Shown: positions 36,485-45,359 of the stretch, piece by piece
How the letters are laid out: every line of letters begins with the position of its first letter
How positions within the stretch are numbered: the first letter of the stretch is position 1
NCBI RefSeq assembly: GCF_014203535.1
Contig: NZ_JACHJI010000001.1
Span: 926,775 to 990,774 of the forward strand
Origin: Streptomyces griseomycini
GTDB taxonomy: Bacteria; Actinomycetota; Actinomycetes; Streptomycetales; Streptomycetaceae
DNA length: 64,000 nucleotides
Reading direction: 5' to 3'
Translations under genes and position numbers: made by a program
Notes under the pieces: generated by a model
What the model was told of the DNA's origin: nothing
What the model saw: only the letters and a program-made list of their open reading frames with translations
The model's database searches: none

Positions 36485-37018
36485 TCACACCACCTCGTCC
36501 TCGTGCAGGCGGGCGCGCAGGGCCCGTACCGCCGTGTGCAGCCTGCTCTTGACCGTGCCCTCCGGAACGCCGAGCTGTTCGGCGATGGAGCGCACCGGCA
36601 GGTCGGCGTAGAAGCGCAGCACGACGACCTGGCGCTGGGCGTCGGGCAGCTCGTCCAGGCCGCGGGCGACGGCGAGGGAGAGCAGGCTGGTCTCCTCGCC
36701 GGAGGGGAGCTCCGCCGGGCGCAGCGCGGCGAGGCGCTCGCCCAGCCGCTCCTGGCGGCGCTTGGCCCGGTGCCAGTCCATGGCGAGGTTGGAGGCGACC
36801 ACCGCCGCCCACGCCGAGACGTCCCGCGGCGCCTCCCGGCCGCTCGCGGCGCGTTCCAGCAGCCGCAGGCGGACCTGCTGCACCCCGTCCGGCAGGTCCG
36901 CCTGCGGTACCCCGCCCAGCGCGAGCACCGCCCGCACCCGGCGTTCCTGCGCCGCGTCCAGCGGGTCGCCGCCGGCGGCGTACGACCCCCGGCCGCGCCG
37001 GGCCCTTCCGCGCAGCAC
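36485..37018 (-). CDS. ECF (extracytoplasmic function) RNA polymerase sigma factor
   Basis: 177 residues. Region 2 is seen around WAAVVASNLAMDWHRAKRR and region 4 as LPDAQRQVVVLRFYADLPVR with the helix-turn-helix VPEGTVKSRLH. GTG 37018 is chosen because GAGGGGG lies 7 bases upstream; the GTG at 37033 would place that sequence inside the gene. It is followed by a coupled membrane protein. A GAAC-N17-CGTC sequence upstream (37048-37072, minus strand) resembles an ECF promoter, so autoregulation is possible. Confidence 0.88.
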   Translation of the reverse strand: MLRGRARRGRGSYAAGGDPLDAAQERRVRAVLALGGVPQADLPDGVQQVRLRLLERAASGREAPRDVSAWAAVVASNLAMDWHRAKRRQERLGERLAALRPAELPSGEETSLLSLAVARGLDELPDAQRQVVVLRFYADLPVRSIAEQLGVPEGTVKSRLHTAVRALRARLHEDEVV

Positions 37019-37047
37019 TGGCCACCCCCTCACGCTGTTTCCCCTAC

Positions 37048-37072
37048 GACGCCGCTGCCGCCCGGAACGTTC
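37048..37072 (-). promoter_or_regulatory. candidate ECF-type promoter of the sigma gene
   Basis: Reading the minus strand: GAAC (37069-37072), 17-base spacer and CGTC (37048-37051), about 30 bases before the sigma start. The GAAC lies in the palindrome GAACGTTC. The rest of the 333-base divergent spacer to asd (37019-37351) shows no gene. Confidence 0.35.
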
Positions 37073-37342
37073 GTCCGGGTCCTCCGGAGCCCACCGAGGC
37101 GTACGTCACATCTCCGTGTGGCCGGGACCGGACCGGGCAGGGGACCTTGCGGTCCGCGGCCTCCTGGGACTGAATTTCTGCAGCTCAGAGGGGTGGCGGC
37201 CGAAGGTCCGCAACCGGTGGTCACCGCCGGTGTGTCCCACTTCGCGAGCAGAACCCGCAAAGAATTGGACAGGCGGGCCGTGGTCGGCCGCATGATGGAA
37301 GAGCCTCGGCCAGGCATTCAGGAACAAACCAGGACGCAGTAG

Positions 37343-38371
<1,029 letters not shown>

Positions 38372-38395
38372 GGCACCCCGCGCAGGACCCCGCCC

Positions 38396-38429
38396 CGGGG
38401 CGGTCACCCGGTACGGAGTGACCGCCCCG
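38396..38429 (+). terminator. hairpin terminator after asd
   Basis: A perfect 12-bp stem (38396-38407 with 38418-38429), 10-base loop, 24 bases after the stop codon. Confidence 0.85.
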
Positions 38430-38516
38430 TCCCGTTCCGTGCCCCTCGTCGGGGCCCTCGTTGCGGAGTGCGGCAATCCGCCCCGCCGCCCGTGTCGCTC
38501 ATGTGAAGATCGCGCC

Positions 38517-39836
38517 ATGACCCAGATGGTGAAGGGCGGCAACCTGCCCGTTCCCGCAGCCGCCCTCCAGGTGGCGGTGACCTGGCGGCAGGGCCCCGGA
38601 GTACCGGACGTGGACGTCTCGGCCCTGCTGCTCGACGCGACGGGCCGGGTCCGCTCGGACGCCGACCTCGTCTTCTACAACCAGCCGGCCCACCCCTCGG
38701 GAACCGTGCGCCACCTGGGCAAGGGCCAGGGGGCCGACGGCACGGGCGCCGACTGGCTGTGGCTGGACCTCGCGGCCGTGGAACCCGGTGTGGACCGGGT
38801 CGTGGTGGCCGCCTCCGCCGACGGGGGAGCGTTCGGGCAGGTGCCGCTGCTGGACGTCCGGCTCGGCCTGCCGGACGGGCAGCCGGTCGCGTCCTTCGCG
38901 ATCGGGGACGCCTCGGCGGAGACCGCCTTCGTCTTCGGCGAGTTCTACCGCAGGAACGGCGGCTGGAAGTTCCGCGCGGTGGGGCAGGGCTACGCCTCGG
39001 GGCTGGCCGGGCTCGCGACGGACTTCGGGATCACGGTCGCCGAGGCCCCGCAGCCGGTGCCCGCGGCCGCACCCGCGCCCCCGCCTCTCCCCGCCGCTCC
39101 GGTCCCTCCTCCCCCGCCTCCCGGCACCGCCGCGGCCCCTTACGCCGTTCCTGCTCCCCACGGCGCTCCGGCCCCTTACGCCGCTCCGGCCGCCCCGGCC
39201 GCCCCGGCCGCCCCGGCCGCCCCGGCCGCCCCGTCCTCTCCGGTCCCGCCCACCGACCGGCTGGCGTCCGAGCTGGCGCTCTCCTTCCCCCCGTTCGTGC
39301 ACCGGGCCTCGGGCAAGCAGCGCGTCACCTGCCCGCCGAACCTGCCGCCCGGCGCCCGCGTGGTCGTCGAGATCGAGTGCCGGGACAGCATCTCGGTGCA
39401 CATCGACTCCTGTGACGCGTACGGCCGCGCCGACCGGGACCTGCTGTCGGCGTACGAGGACGAGGTCCACGGGCGTACGTTCGCCACCGTCCCGGAGGAC
39501 CGCCCGCTGTGCCTGCTGGTGCGCGCCGACACGCCCTGGACGCTGCGGGTGCTGCCGCTCGCCCACGCCCGGCGCCTGGTGCACGACCTCAACGGCAGGG
39601 GGCCGGACCTGCTGGTGTACGAGGGCCCCGCGGGCGTGCTGTCCTTCGTGCACCAGGGCGAGAGCAACTTCGCCGTCTGGCACCACTTCACCTCGCCCGA
39701 CCCCGAGTGGCCGGGGGACGACGAGGACCTCCTCGTCAACGAGGTCGGCCGCCTCGACGTACTGGCCCCCGTCCGGGCACCCGGCCTGCTGCGGATCGAG
39801 GCCGACGGCCCGTGGCGCGCCGGGGTGGGCGGCTGA
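38517..39836 (+). CDS. TerD-domain protein with proline-rich linker and extra C-terminal domain
   Basis: 439 residues. Residues 1 to about 185 are a TerD-type domain (LDATGRVRSDADLVFYNQP, and later GEFYRRNGGWKFRAVGQGYA with FGI at its end), a calcium-binding fold of the tellurite-resistance/stress family. A Pro/Ala linker of about 75 residues follows, coded in part by tandem GCCGCCCCG units (39185-39230). The C-terminal 170 residues (SFPPFVHRASGKQRVTCPP onward) are an unrecognised beta-rich domain, which contains ISVHIDSCDAYG. ATG 38517 has only a weak ribosome binding site. Convergent with the DUF1203 gene. Confidence 0.85.
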   Translation: MTQMVKGGNLPVPAAALQVAVTWRQGPGVPDVDVSALLLDATGRVRSDADLVFYNQPAHPSGTVRHLGKGQGADGTGADWLWLDLAAVEPGVDRVVVAASADGGAFGQVPLLDVRLGLPDGQPVASFAIGDASAETAFVFGEFYRRNGGWKFRAVGQGYASGLAGLATDFGITVAEAPQPVPAAAPAPPPLPAAPVPPPPPPGTAAAPYAVPAPHGAPAPYAAPAAPAAPAAPAAPAAPSSPVPPTDRLASELALSFPPFVHRASGKQRVTCPPNLPPGARVVVEIECRDSISVHIDSCDAYGRADRDLLSAYEDEVHGRTFATVPEDRPLCLLVRADTPWTLRVLPLAHARRLVHDLNGRGPDLLVYEGPAGVLSFVHQGESNFAVWHHFTSPDPEWPGDDEDLLVNEVGRLDVLAPVRAPGLLRIEADGPWRAGVGG

Positions 39837-39876
39837 GGCAGCCGGCCTCTCCCGGGCCCGCGCGGGGCCCGGGAGC

Positions 39877-40377
39877 TCAGTCCCTGCGGATCTCGTACAG
39901 GAAGCACCCGTACTCCACCGCCCGCACGTGCACCAGGGCCACCCGCGGGTCGGCGAACGCCTCCGCGACGGCGGGGCGGAAGTCCTCCGGTGCCCCGACC
40001 AGCCGTCCGCCCAGGATGCGCCCGTCGGCGGAGTAGCGGCGGACGACGCGATGGGCCCCGGTGAAGGGCAGGCCGTCGTCCTCCGGCCCCGCGCACTCCC
40101 CGGCGTGGAGGAAGACCGGCCCCTGCTCGTCGTACGCGCCCGGATCGGCGCCGGTCTCCGCCGCCCAGCGGCGCAGCGGCGCGTAGGAGACGAGGGCGAT
40201 CAGCTCGCCCGGGCGGCTGCGCCGCAGGCAGCAGCGCAGCGGGGCGCCGCCCTCGTCGTCGGTGACGGGGACGGCCGGGCGCCCCGCGTCGTCGGCGGTC
40301 AGCAGTTCCTTCAGGACGGACGGCGGGACGGGACGCGGGGTGTGGCCTCCGGTGCGGCCCGCGGTGTGGATCGTCAT
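39877..40377 (-). CDS. DUF1203 family protein
   Basis: 166 residues, soluble. The family features are LRCCLRRSRPGELIALVSY, PVFLHAGECAG (possible cysteine-based site), and the C-terminal VALVHVRAVEYGCFLYEIR. Its function is unknown across the family. The ATG at 40377 follows a G-run that is a weak ribosome binding site. It is divergent from pepN-2. Confidence 0.82.
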   Translation of the reverse strand: MTIHTAGRTGGHTPRPVPPSVLKELLTADDAGRPAVPVTDDEGGAPLRCCLRRSRPGELIALVSYAPLRRWAAETGADPGAYDEQGPVFLHAGECAGPEDDGLPFTGAHRVVRRYSADGRILGGRLVGAPEDFRPAVAEAFADPRVALVHVRAVEYGCFLYEIRRD

Positions 40378-40548
40378 GCCCCCAGACTCGCGTCCGCCGG
40401 CCCCGGACACCGGCGGGATCCCGACGTCGCGTTCCCCCCTGCGGCCGGTCCGACACAGGGGTATCCCCATGGTCCGGCTCCGTCGTCGCCCGATCCGGAT
40501 GTCGCGTGGAAGGATGACACGACGCACACATATCGAGGAGATGACCGC

Positions 40549-43122
40549 GTGCCTGGCACAAACCTGACCCGCGAAGAGGCGCAGCAGCGGGCGAAGCTGC
40601 TGACCGTTGACTCGTACGAGATCGACCTCGATCTCTCCGGCGCGCAGGAGGGCGGCACCTACCGGTCCGTGACCACGGTGCGCTTCGACGTCGCCGAGGA
40701 CGGCGCGGAGTCGTTCATCGACCTGGTGGCCCCCGCCGTGCACGAGGTGACCCTCAACGGGGACTCGCTCGACCCCGCCGAAGTCTTCAAGGACTCCCGC
40801 ATCGCCCTGCCCGGCCTGCTGAAGGGCCGCAACGTCCTGAGGGTGAACGCCGACTGCGCGTACACCAATACGGGTGAAGGCCTGCACCGGTTCGTCGACC
40901 CGGTCGACGACCAGGCGTACCTGTACACCCAGTTCGAGGTGCCGGACGCCCGCCGCGTCTTCGCGAGCTTCGAGCAGCCGGACCTGAAGGCTACGTTCCA
41001 GTTCACCGTGAAGGCGCCGCAGGGCTGGACCGTCATCTCCAACTCGCCGACGCCCGAGCCCCGGGAGAACGTCTGGACGTTCGAGCCGACGCCGCGCATC
41101 TCGACGTACATCACGGCGCTGATCGTCGGCCCGTACCACAGCGTCCACAGCGTGTACGAGAAGGACGGCCAGTCCGTCCCGCTCGGCATCTACTGCCGCC
41201 CCTCGCTGGCCGAGCACCTCGACGCGGACGCGATCTTCGAGGTCACCCGGCAGGGCTTCGAGTGGTTCCAGGAGAAGTTCGACTACGCGTACCCCTTCGA
41301 GAAGTACGACCAGCTGTTCGTGCCGGAGTTCAACGCGGGCGCGATGGAGAACGCGGGCGCGGTGACCATCCGCGACCAGTACGTCTTCCGCTCGAAGGTG
41401 ACGGACGCGGCGTACGAGGTGCGCGCGGAGACCATCCTGCACGAGCTGGCCCACATGTGGTTCGGCGACCTGGTCACCATGGAGTGGTGGAACGACCTGT
41501 GGCTGAACGAGTCGTTCGCCACGTACACGTCGATCGCCTGCCAGGCCGCCGCCCCCGGCTCGCGCTGGCCGCACTCGTGGACGACCTTCGCGAACTCGAT
41601 GAAGACCTGGGCCTACCGCCAGGACCAGCTACCGTCCACGCACCCGATCATGGCGGACATCCGCGACCTGGACGACGTGCTGGTCAACTTCGACGGCATC
41701 ACGTACGCCAAGGGCGCGTCCGTGCTCAAGCAGCTCGTCGCCTACGTCGGCGAGGACGCGTTCTTCCGGGGCGTGCAGGCGTACTTCAAGCGCCACGCGT
41801 TCGGCAACACGCGCCTGTCCGACCTGCTGGGCGCCCTGGAGGAGACCTCCGGCCGCGACCTGAGGACGTGGTCGAAGAAGTGGCTGGAGACGGCCGGCAT
41901 CAACGTCCTGCGCCCGGAGGTCGAGACCGACGCCGACGGTGTCATCACCTCCTTCGCCATCCGCCAGGAGGCCCCGGCGCTCCCGGCGGGCGCCACGGGC
42001 GAGCCGACCCTGCGCCCGCACCGGATCGCGGTCGGCGCCTACGACCTCGACGCCGACGGCAGGCTGGTGCGCGGCGAGCGCGTCGAGCTGGACGTGGACG
42101 GCGAGCTGACCGCCGTGCCGCAGCTGGTCGGCAAGCGCCGTCCGGCGGTCGTCCTCCTCAACGACGACGACCTGTCGTACGCCAAGGTCCGCCTGGACGA
42201 GCAGTCGCTCGCCGTCGTCACCGAGCACCTCGGCGACTTCGCGGAGTCCCTGCCCCGCGCGCTGTGCTGGGCCTCGGCCTGGGACATGACGCGGGACGCG
42301 GAGCTGGCCACCCGGGACTACCTCTCCCTGGTCCTGTCGGGCATCGGCAAGGAGTCCGACATCGGTGTCGTGCAGTCGCTGCACCGCCAGGTGAAGCTGG
42401 CGATCGACCTGTACGCCGACCCGGCCGCCCGCGAGACCCTGCTGACCCGCTGGACCGACGCCACCCTGGCCCACCTGCGGTCCGCCGAGCCCGGCAGCGA
42501 CCACCAGCTGGCGTGGGCGCGGGCGTTCGCGGCGACGGCCCGCACCCCCGAGCAGCTGGACCTGCTGGAGGCCCTGCTGTCGGGAACGCAGACCGTCGAG
42601 GGCCTGGCCGTGGACACGGAGCTGCGCTGGACGTTCGTGCAGCGCCTGGCGGCGGTGGGCCGGTTCGACGAGGCGGAGATCGCCGCCGAGTACGAGCGGG
42701 ACCGGACGGCGGCCGGCGAACGCCACGCCGCCACCGCCCGCGCCGCCCGCCCGACGCCGGAGGCCAAGGCGGAGGCGTGGGCGTCGGTGGTGGAGTCCGA
42801 CAAGCTGCCGAACGCCGTCCAGGAGGCGGTCATCGCCGGCTTCGTCCAGACCGACCAGCGCGAACTGCTGGCGCCGTACACCGACCGGTACTTCGAGGTC
42901 CTCAAGGACGTCTGGGAGTCCCGCTCGCACGAGATCGCCCAGCAGATCGCGGTCGGCCTCTACCCGGCCGTCCAGGTCTCCGGCGAGACCCTCGACAAGA
43001 CGGACGCCTGGCTGACCTCCGCCGAGCCGAGCGCGGCCCTGCGCCGCCTGGTCTCCGAATCCCGCGCGGGCGTGGAACGCGCCCTGCGCGCCCAGGCGGC
43101 GGACGCGGCGGCCGCCGGGTAA
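40549..43122 (+). CDS. pepN: aminopeptidase N, M1 family, copy 2
   Basis: 857 residues, same architecture as the copy at 21903. GAMEN is at 264-268 and the zinc ligands start at H298 (HELAHMWFGD...ESFA). The GTG start follows GGAG at 8 bases, and MPGTNLTREEA aligns with copy 1. An ATG at 40541 is out of frame. A hairpin terminator follows. The two copies differ throughout, so they are old paralogues and not a recent duplication. In S. coelicolor the pepN that was characterised corresponds to this position. Confidence 0.95.
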   Translation: MPGTNLTREEAQQRAKLLTVDSYEIDLDLSGAQEGGTYRSVTTVRFDVAEDGAESFIDLVAPAVHEVTLNGDSLDPAEVFKDSRIALPGLLKGRNVLRVNADCAYTNTGEGLHRFVDPVDDQAYLYTQFEVPDARRVFASFEQPDLKATFQFTVKAPQGWTVISNSPTPEPRENVWTFEPTPRISTYITALIVGPYHSVHSVYEKDGQSVPLGIYCRPSLAEHLDADAIFEVTRQGFEWFQEKFDYAYPFEKYDQLFVPEFNAGAMENAGAVTIRDQYVFRSKVTDAAYEVRAETILHELAHMWFGDLVTMEWWNDLWLNESFATYTSIACQAAAPGSRWPHSWTTFANSMKTWAYRQDQLPSTHPIMADIRDLDDVLVNFDGITYAKGASVLKQLVAYVGEDAFFRGVQAYFKRHAFGNTRLSDLLGALEETSGRDLRTWSKKWLETAGINVLRPEVETDADGVITSFAIRQEAPALPAGATGEPTLRPHRIAVGAYDLDADGRLVRGERVELDVDGELTAVPQLVGKRRPAVVLLNDDDLSYAKVRLDEQSLAVVTEHLGDFAESLPRALCWASAWDMTRDAELATRDYLSLVLSGIGKESDIGVVQSLHRQVKLAIDLYADPAARETLLTRWTDATLAHLRSAEPGSDHQLAWARAFAATARTPEQLDLLEALLSGTQTVEGLAVDTELRWTFVQRLAAVGRFDEAEIAAEYERDRTAAGERHAATARAARPTPEAKAEAWASVVESDKLPNAVQEAVIAGFVQTDQRELLAPYTDRYFEVLKDVWESRSHEIAQQIAVGLYPAVQVSGETLDKTDAWLTSAEPSAALRRLVSESRAGVERALRAQAADAAAAG

Positions 43123-43137
43123 CGGCCCGTACGGCTT

Positions 43138-43170
43138 GAGGGGCGCCCGGTGCTACGCCGGGCGCCCCTC
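43138..43170 (+). terminator. hairpin terminator after pepN-2
   Basis: A perfect 13-bp stem (43138-43150 with 43158-43170), 7-base loop, 15 bases after the stop codon. Confidence 0.88.
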
Positions 43171-43317
43171 GTGTTCCTCCAGGGCGTCGGCGGAGGCGGC
43201 GGAACGCGGAGGCGGGGACGGAGAGGGTGCCGCCGGCCCCACGCGCTCGACGCCGCCCACGCGCCCGCCGCCCCGACGGAACCCCCGTGTCCCGACCGAC
43301 CTCGGACCTGCGCCCCG

Positions 43318-43668
43318 GTGACGCCGTGCACCACGGACTCCGCCGCGGCGGTCGCCCCGGACGAGCCCGGCCCGCCGGGCACCGTCCTCCTCTCCGGCGA
43401 CGACGCCGGGACCGAGCGGACCACCGGCCGCCTGCTCACCGGCCTCGGCCGGCCTCCCCCGGCCCGGCCGGACACCGGCGGCGGCACCACCGCCCGGGGC
43501 CGGGAGCACTTCGCCCTCCTCTTCACGGGCCCCGCGGGCGGCCCGGGGACCCACGCCTTCGACATCGACGCGGTGGCCCGCCGGCCGCGCCGAGCGCGCA
43601 CGGACGGGCGGCACCGCCCCAGAGCCCTTCACCGCGAATCCGCCTCCCCTCTATTCAAGTTTGACTAG
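43318..43668 (+). pseudogene. possible coding remnant or small hypothetical protein
   Basis: In the 555-base gap after pepN-2 one frame shows normal GC-rich third positions from GTG 43318 to about 43580 (reading VTPCTTDSAAAVAPD ... REHFALLFTGPAGG ... HAFDIDAVARRP), then loses that pattern in a basic, frame-worn tail before the stop at 43668. It would be 116 residues. There is no ribosome binding site and I recognise no family. It may be the residue of a decayed gene; it may also be a chance open frame in GC-rich DNA. Confidence 0.3.
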
Positions 43669-43671
43669 ACT
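43651..43671 (+). promoter_or_regulatory. operator-like palindrome overlapping a leaderless -10
   Basis: CTA-N-TCAA-GT-TTGA-N-TAG (43651-43668) is a near-perfect palindrome. The -10 TAGACT (43666-43671) overlaps its right end and lies 6 bases before the ATG of the VOC gene, which has no ribosome binding site. Confidence 0.55.
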
Positions 43672-43677
43672 GCCGGG

Positions 43678-44418
43678 ATGAGCGAGAAGACCATTCCGGT
43701 CCTGCCGTGCCGGACCCTCCGGCCCGTGCTCGACTTCTACGCCGCCCTCGGGTTCGAGACGACCTTCCAGCAGCGGAGCCCCCACCCGTACGCGGTCGTG
43801 GAGCGCGGCGGCATCCAGCTCCACTTCTTCGGGATGAAGCGGTACGAGCCGGCCGAGTCGTTCAGCACGTGCTGCATCCGGACCGACGACGTGGACGGGC
43901 TGTACGAGGCCTTCCGGGCCGGGCTCAAGGAGGCGTACGGCAGGGTCCCGGCCCGGGGGCTGCCGCGCATCGGGCCGCTGAAGGACACCTCGCACGGCGT
44001 GCGGCAGTTCCTCGTGACCGACCCGGGCGGCAACTGCCTGCGCATCGGGCAGCCGACGGGCCGGGACCAGCACCACCGGCCCGCGCCCGGGGAGCCCTTC
44101 TCCCGGGCCCTCCACCACGCGTCCCTGTTCGCGGACTCGAAGGAGGACCCGGCGGGCGCGGCGAAGATCATCGACCGGGCGCTGCGCACCGGGACCGGGG
44201 ACGGGCGGCCCACACCCGTGCAGCTGTTCCGCCTCCTGGTGCTGCGCGCGGACGTCGCCGGGCGCCTCGGGGACGAAGCGACCGCGGCGTCCGCGCTCGT
44301 CCGGGCCGGCGCGGTCCGGCTCACCGCCCGGGAGCGCGAGTCGGTGCGCGACGACCTCGAGCGCTTCGAGGAGCTGAGGGTCCCGGGGGACACCCCCCGG
44401 GACCCCGGAGGAGCGTAG
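43678..44418 (+). CDS. VOC-family protein (bleomycin-resistance-like) with helical C-terminal extension
   Basis: 246 residues. Residues 1-125 form a VOC domain (VLPCRTLRPVLDFYAALGF, then VERGGIQLHFFGMKRY and ending in DPGGNCLRIGQ) of the type seen in antibiotic-binding proteins. Residues 140-246 are an added alpha-helical region with the repeated pattern RLLVLRADVAGRLGDEATAASAL, similar to TPR-like helices. The ATG has no ribosome binding site and is 6 bases after a -10, so the mRNA is probably leaderless. It is followed at once by a TetR gene. Confidence 0.8.
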   Translation: MSEKTIPVLPCRTLRPVLDFYAALGFETTFQQRSPHPYAVVERGGIQLHFFGMKRYEPAESFSTCCIRTDDVDGLYEAFRAGLKEAYGRVPARGLPRIGPLKDTSHGVRQFLVTDPGGNCLRIGQPTGRDQHHRPAPGEPFSRALHHASLFADSKEDPAGAAKIIDRALRTGTGDGRPTPVQLFRLLVLRADVAGRLGDEATAASALVRAGAVRLTARERESVRDDLERFEELRVPGDTPRDPGGA

Positions 44419-44455
44419 AAGAACAGTCGTTCTTGACCGATCGTTCTCTTACCCT
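44419..44455 (+). promoter_or_regulatory. TetR-type operator and promoter of the following regulator
   Basis: The perfect inverted repeat AAGAAC-AGTC-GTTCTT (44419-44434) is followed by a second TCGTTCT at 44441-44447. TACCCT (44450-44455) is a likely -10, 8 bases before ATG 44464. The operator begins 1 base after the VOC stop codon. Confidence 0.55.
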
Positions 44456-44463
44456 GTATGGTC

Positions 44464-44958
44464 ATGGACATGGGACGACCACGCGCCTTCGACACCGACC
44501 GGGCGATCGGGACCGCGGCGGCCCTCTTCGCCACCCACGGCTACGAGGGCACCTCGGTGGACGACCTGGTCACCGCCACCGGCATCCACCGGGGCAGCCT
44601 CTACAAGGTGTTCGGGTCGAAGCGGAGCCTGCACCTCACCGCCCTCCGCAACCACCTCGACCACGAGATCCGTCCGACCGCCGCCGCCATCGCCGACCTC
44701 ACCGACCCCGAGCAGGCGCTGACGACGGCCATCGCCTCGTACGACAACGGCCCGGCCGCCGGGCTCCTCCTCCTCGCCGCCGCCGAACGCGCACCCCACG
44801 ACCCGGAGGTCGCCGCGCTGGTCGCGGAAGGCATCGCCGCGCTGGAGGACGCGCTGCGCCCCTCCCACGGCGACGCCGCCCCCCGGCTCGCCTCCACCGT
44901 CCTCGGCGCCCGCCTGCGCCTGCGCGCCGCCCGGCCGATCCCCTCCCAGGAGTACTGA
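44464..44958 (+). CDS. TetR family transcriptional regulator (short)
   Basis: 164 residues, shorter than the usual 190-200. The helix-turn-helix is normal: ALFATHGYEGTSVDDLV, then GIHRGSLYKVFGSKRSL. The ligand-binding half is reduced, ending in RPIPSQEY. Three in-frame ATGs (44458, 44464, 44470) are possible; 44464 best fits a leaderless start from the -10 at 44450. It probably represses its own promoter through the palindrome at 44419. It is coupled to the next gene by TGA-C-GTG. Confidence 0.82.
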   Translation: MDMGRPRAFDTDRAIGTAAALFATHGYEGTSVDDLVTATGIHRGSLYKVFGSKRSLHLTALRNHLDHEIRPTAAAIADLTDPEQALTTAIASYDNGPAAGLLLLAAAERAPHDPEVAALVAEGIAALEDALRPSHGDAAPRLASTVLGARLRLRAARPIPSQEY

Positions 44959-44959
44959 C

Positions 44960-45325
44960 GTGGCCCTGATCTCCGTCGACCGCGACCGTGACCTGATGAC
45001 CGTCGAGTTCCAGGGCCTCGACAAGCTCTGGACCCTCAAGAGCCGCCTGGAGATCCCCCTCGCCCACGTGCGGGGCGCCACCCACGACCCCGGCATGGCC
45101 CGCGAGCCCAAGGGCGTCCGCGTCGGCGGCACCCACGTTCCCGGCGTCATCACCGCCGGCCGCTTCCGCCGCGACGGCGAGCGCCTCTTCTGGGACGTGA
45201 AGAACCCGGACAAGGCGGTCGTCATCGAACTCGCCGACGCCGGGACCTACGACCGCCTCGTCGTCGAGGTCGACGACCCCCGGGCCACCGTCGCCCTCGT
45301 CGAACAGTCCATCGCCCGCGGCTGA
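44960..45325 (+). CDS. conserved hypothetical protein, PH-like fold
   Basis: 121 residues, soluble. The pattern LEIPLAHVRGATHDPG followed by GGTHVPGVITAGRF and FWDVKNPDKAVVIEL suggests a small beta-barrel related to bacterial PH domains. No catalytic residues are evident. AGGAG lies 8 bases before the GTG start, and the start is 1 base after the TetR stop, so the two are translated together. Confidence 0.75.
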   Translation: MALISVDRDRDLMTVEFQGLDKLWTLKSRLEIPLAHVRGATHDPGMAREPKGVRVGGTHVPGVITAGRFRRDGERLFWDVKNPDKAVVIELADAGTYDRLVVEVDDPRATVALVEQSIARG

Positions 45326-45359
45326 GGCCCGGCGTCCGGCCCGCACGCCCCCCGGCGGC

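Noticed and set aside
39185..39230. GCCGCCCCG tandem units considered as an independent repeat element
   Set aside because: They lie in frame in the Pro/Ala linker of the TerD fusion and are explained by coding for Ala-Ala-Pro repeats.
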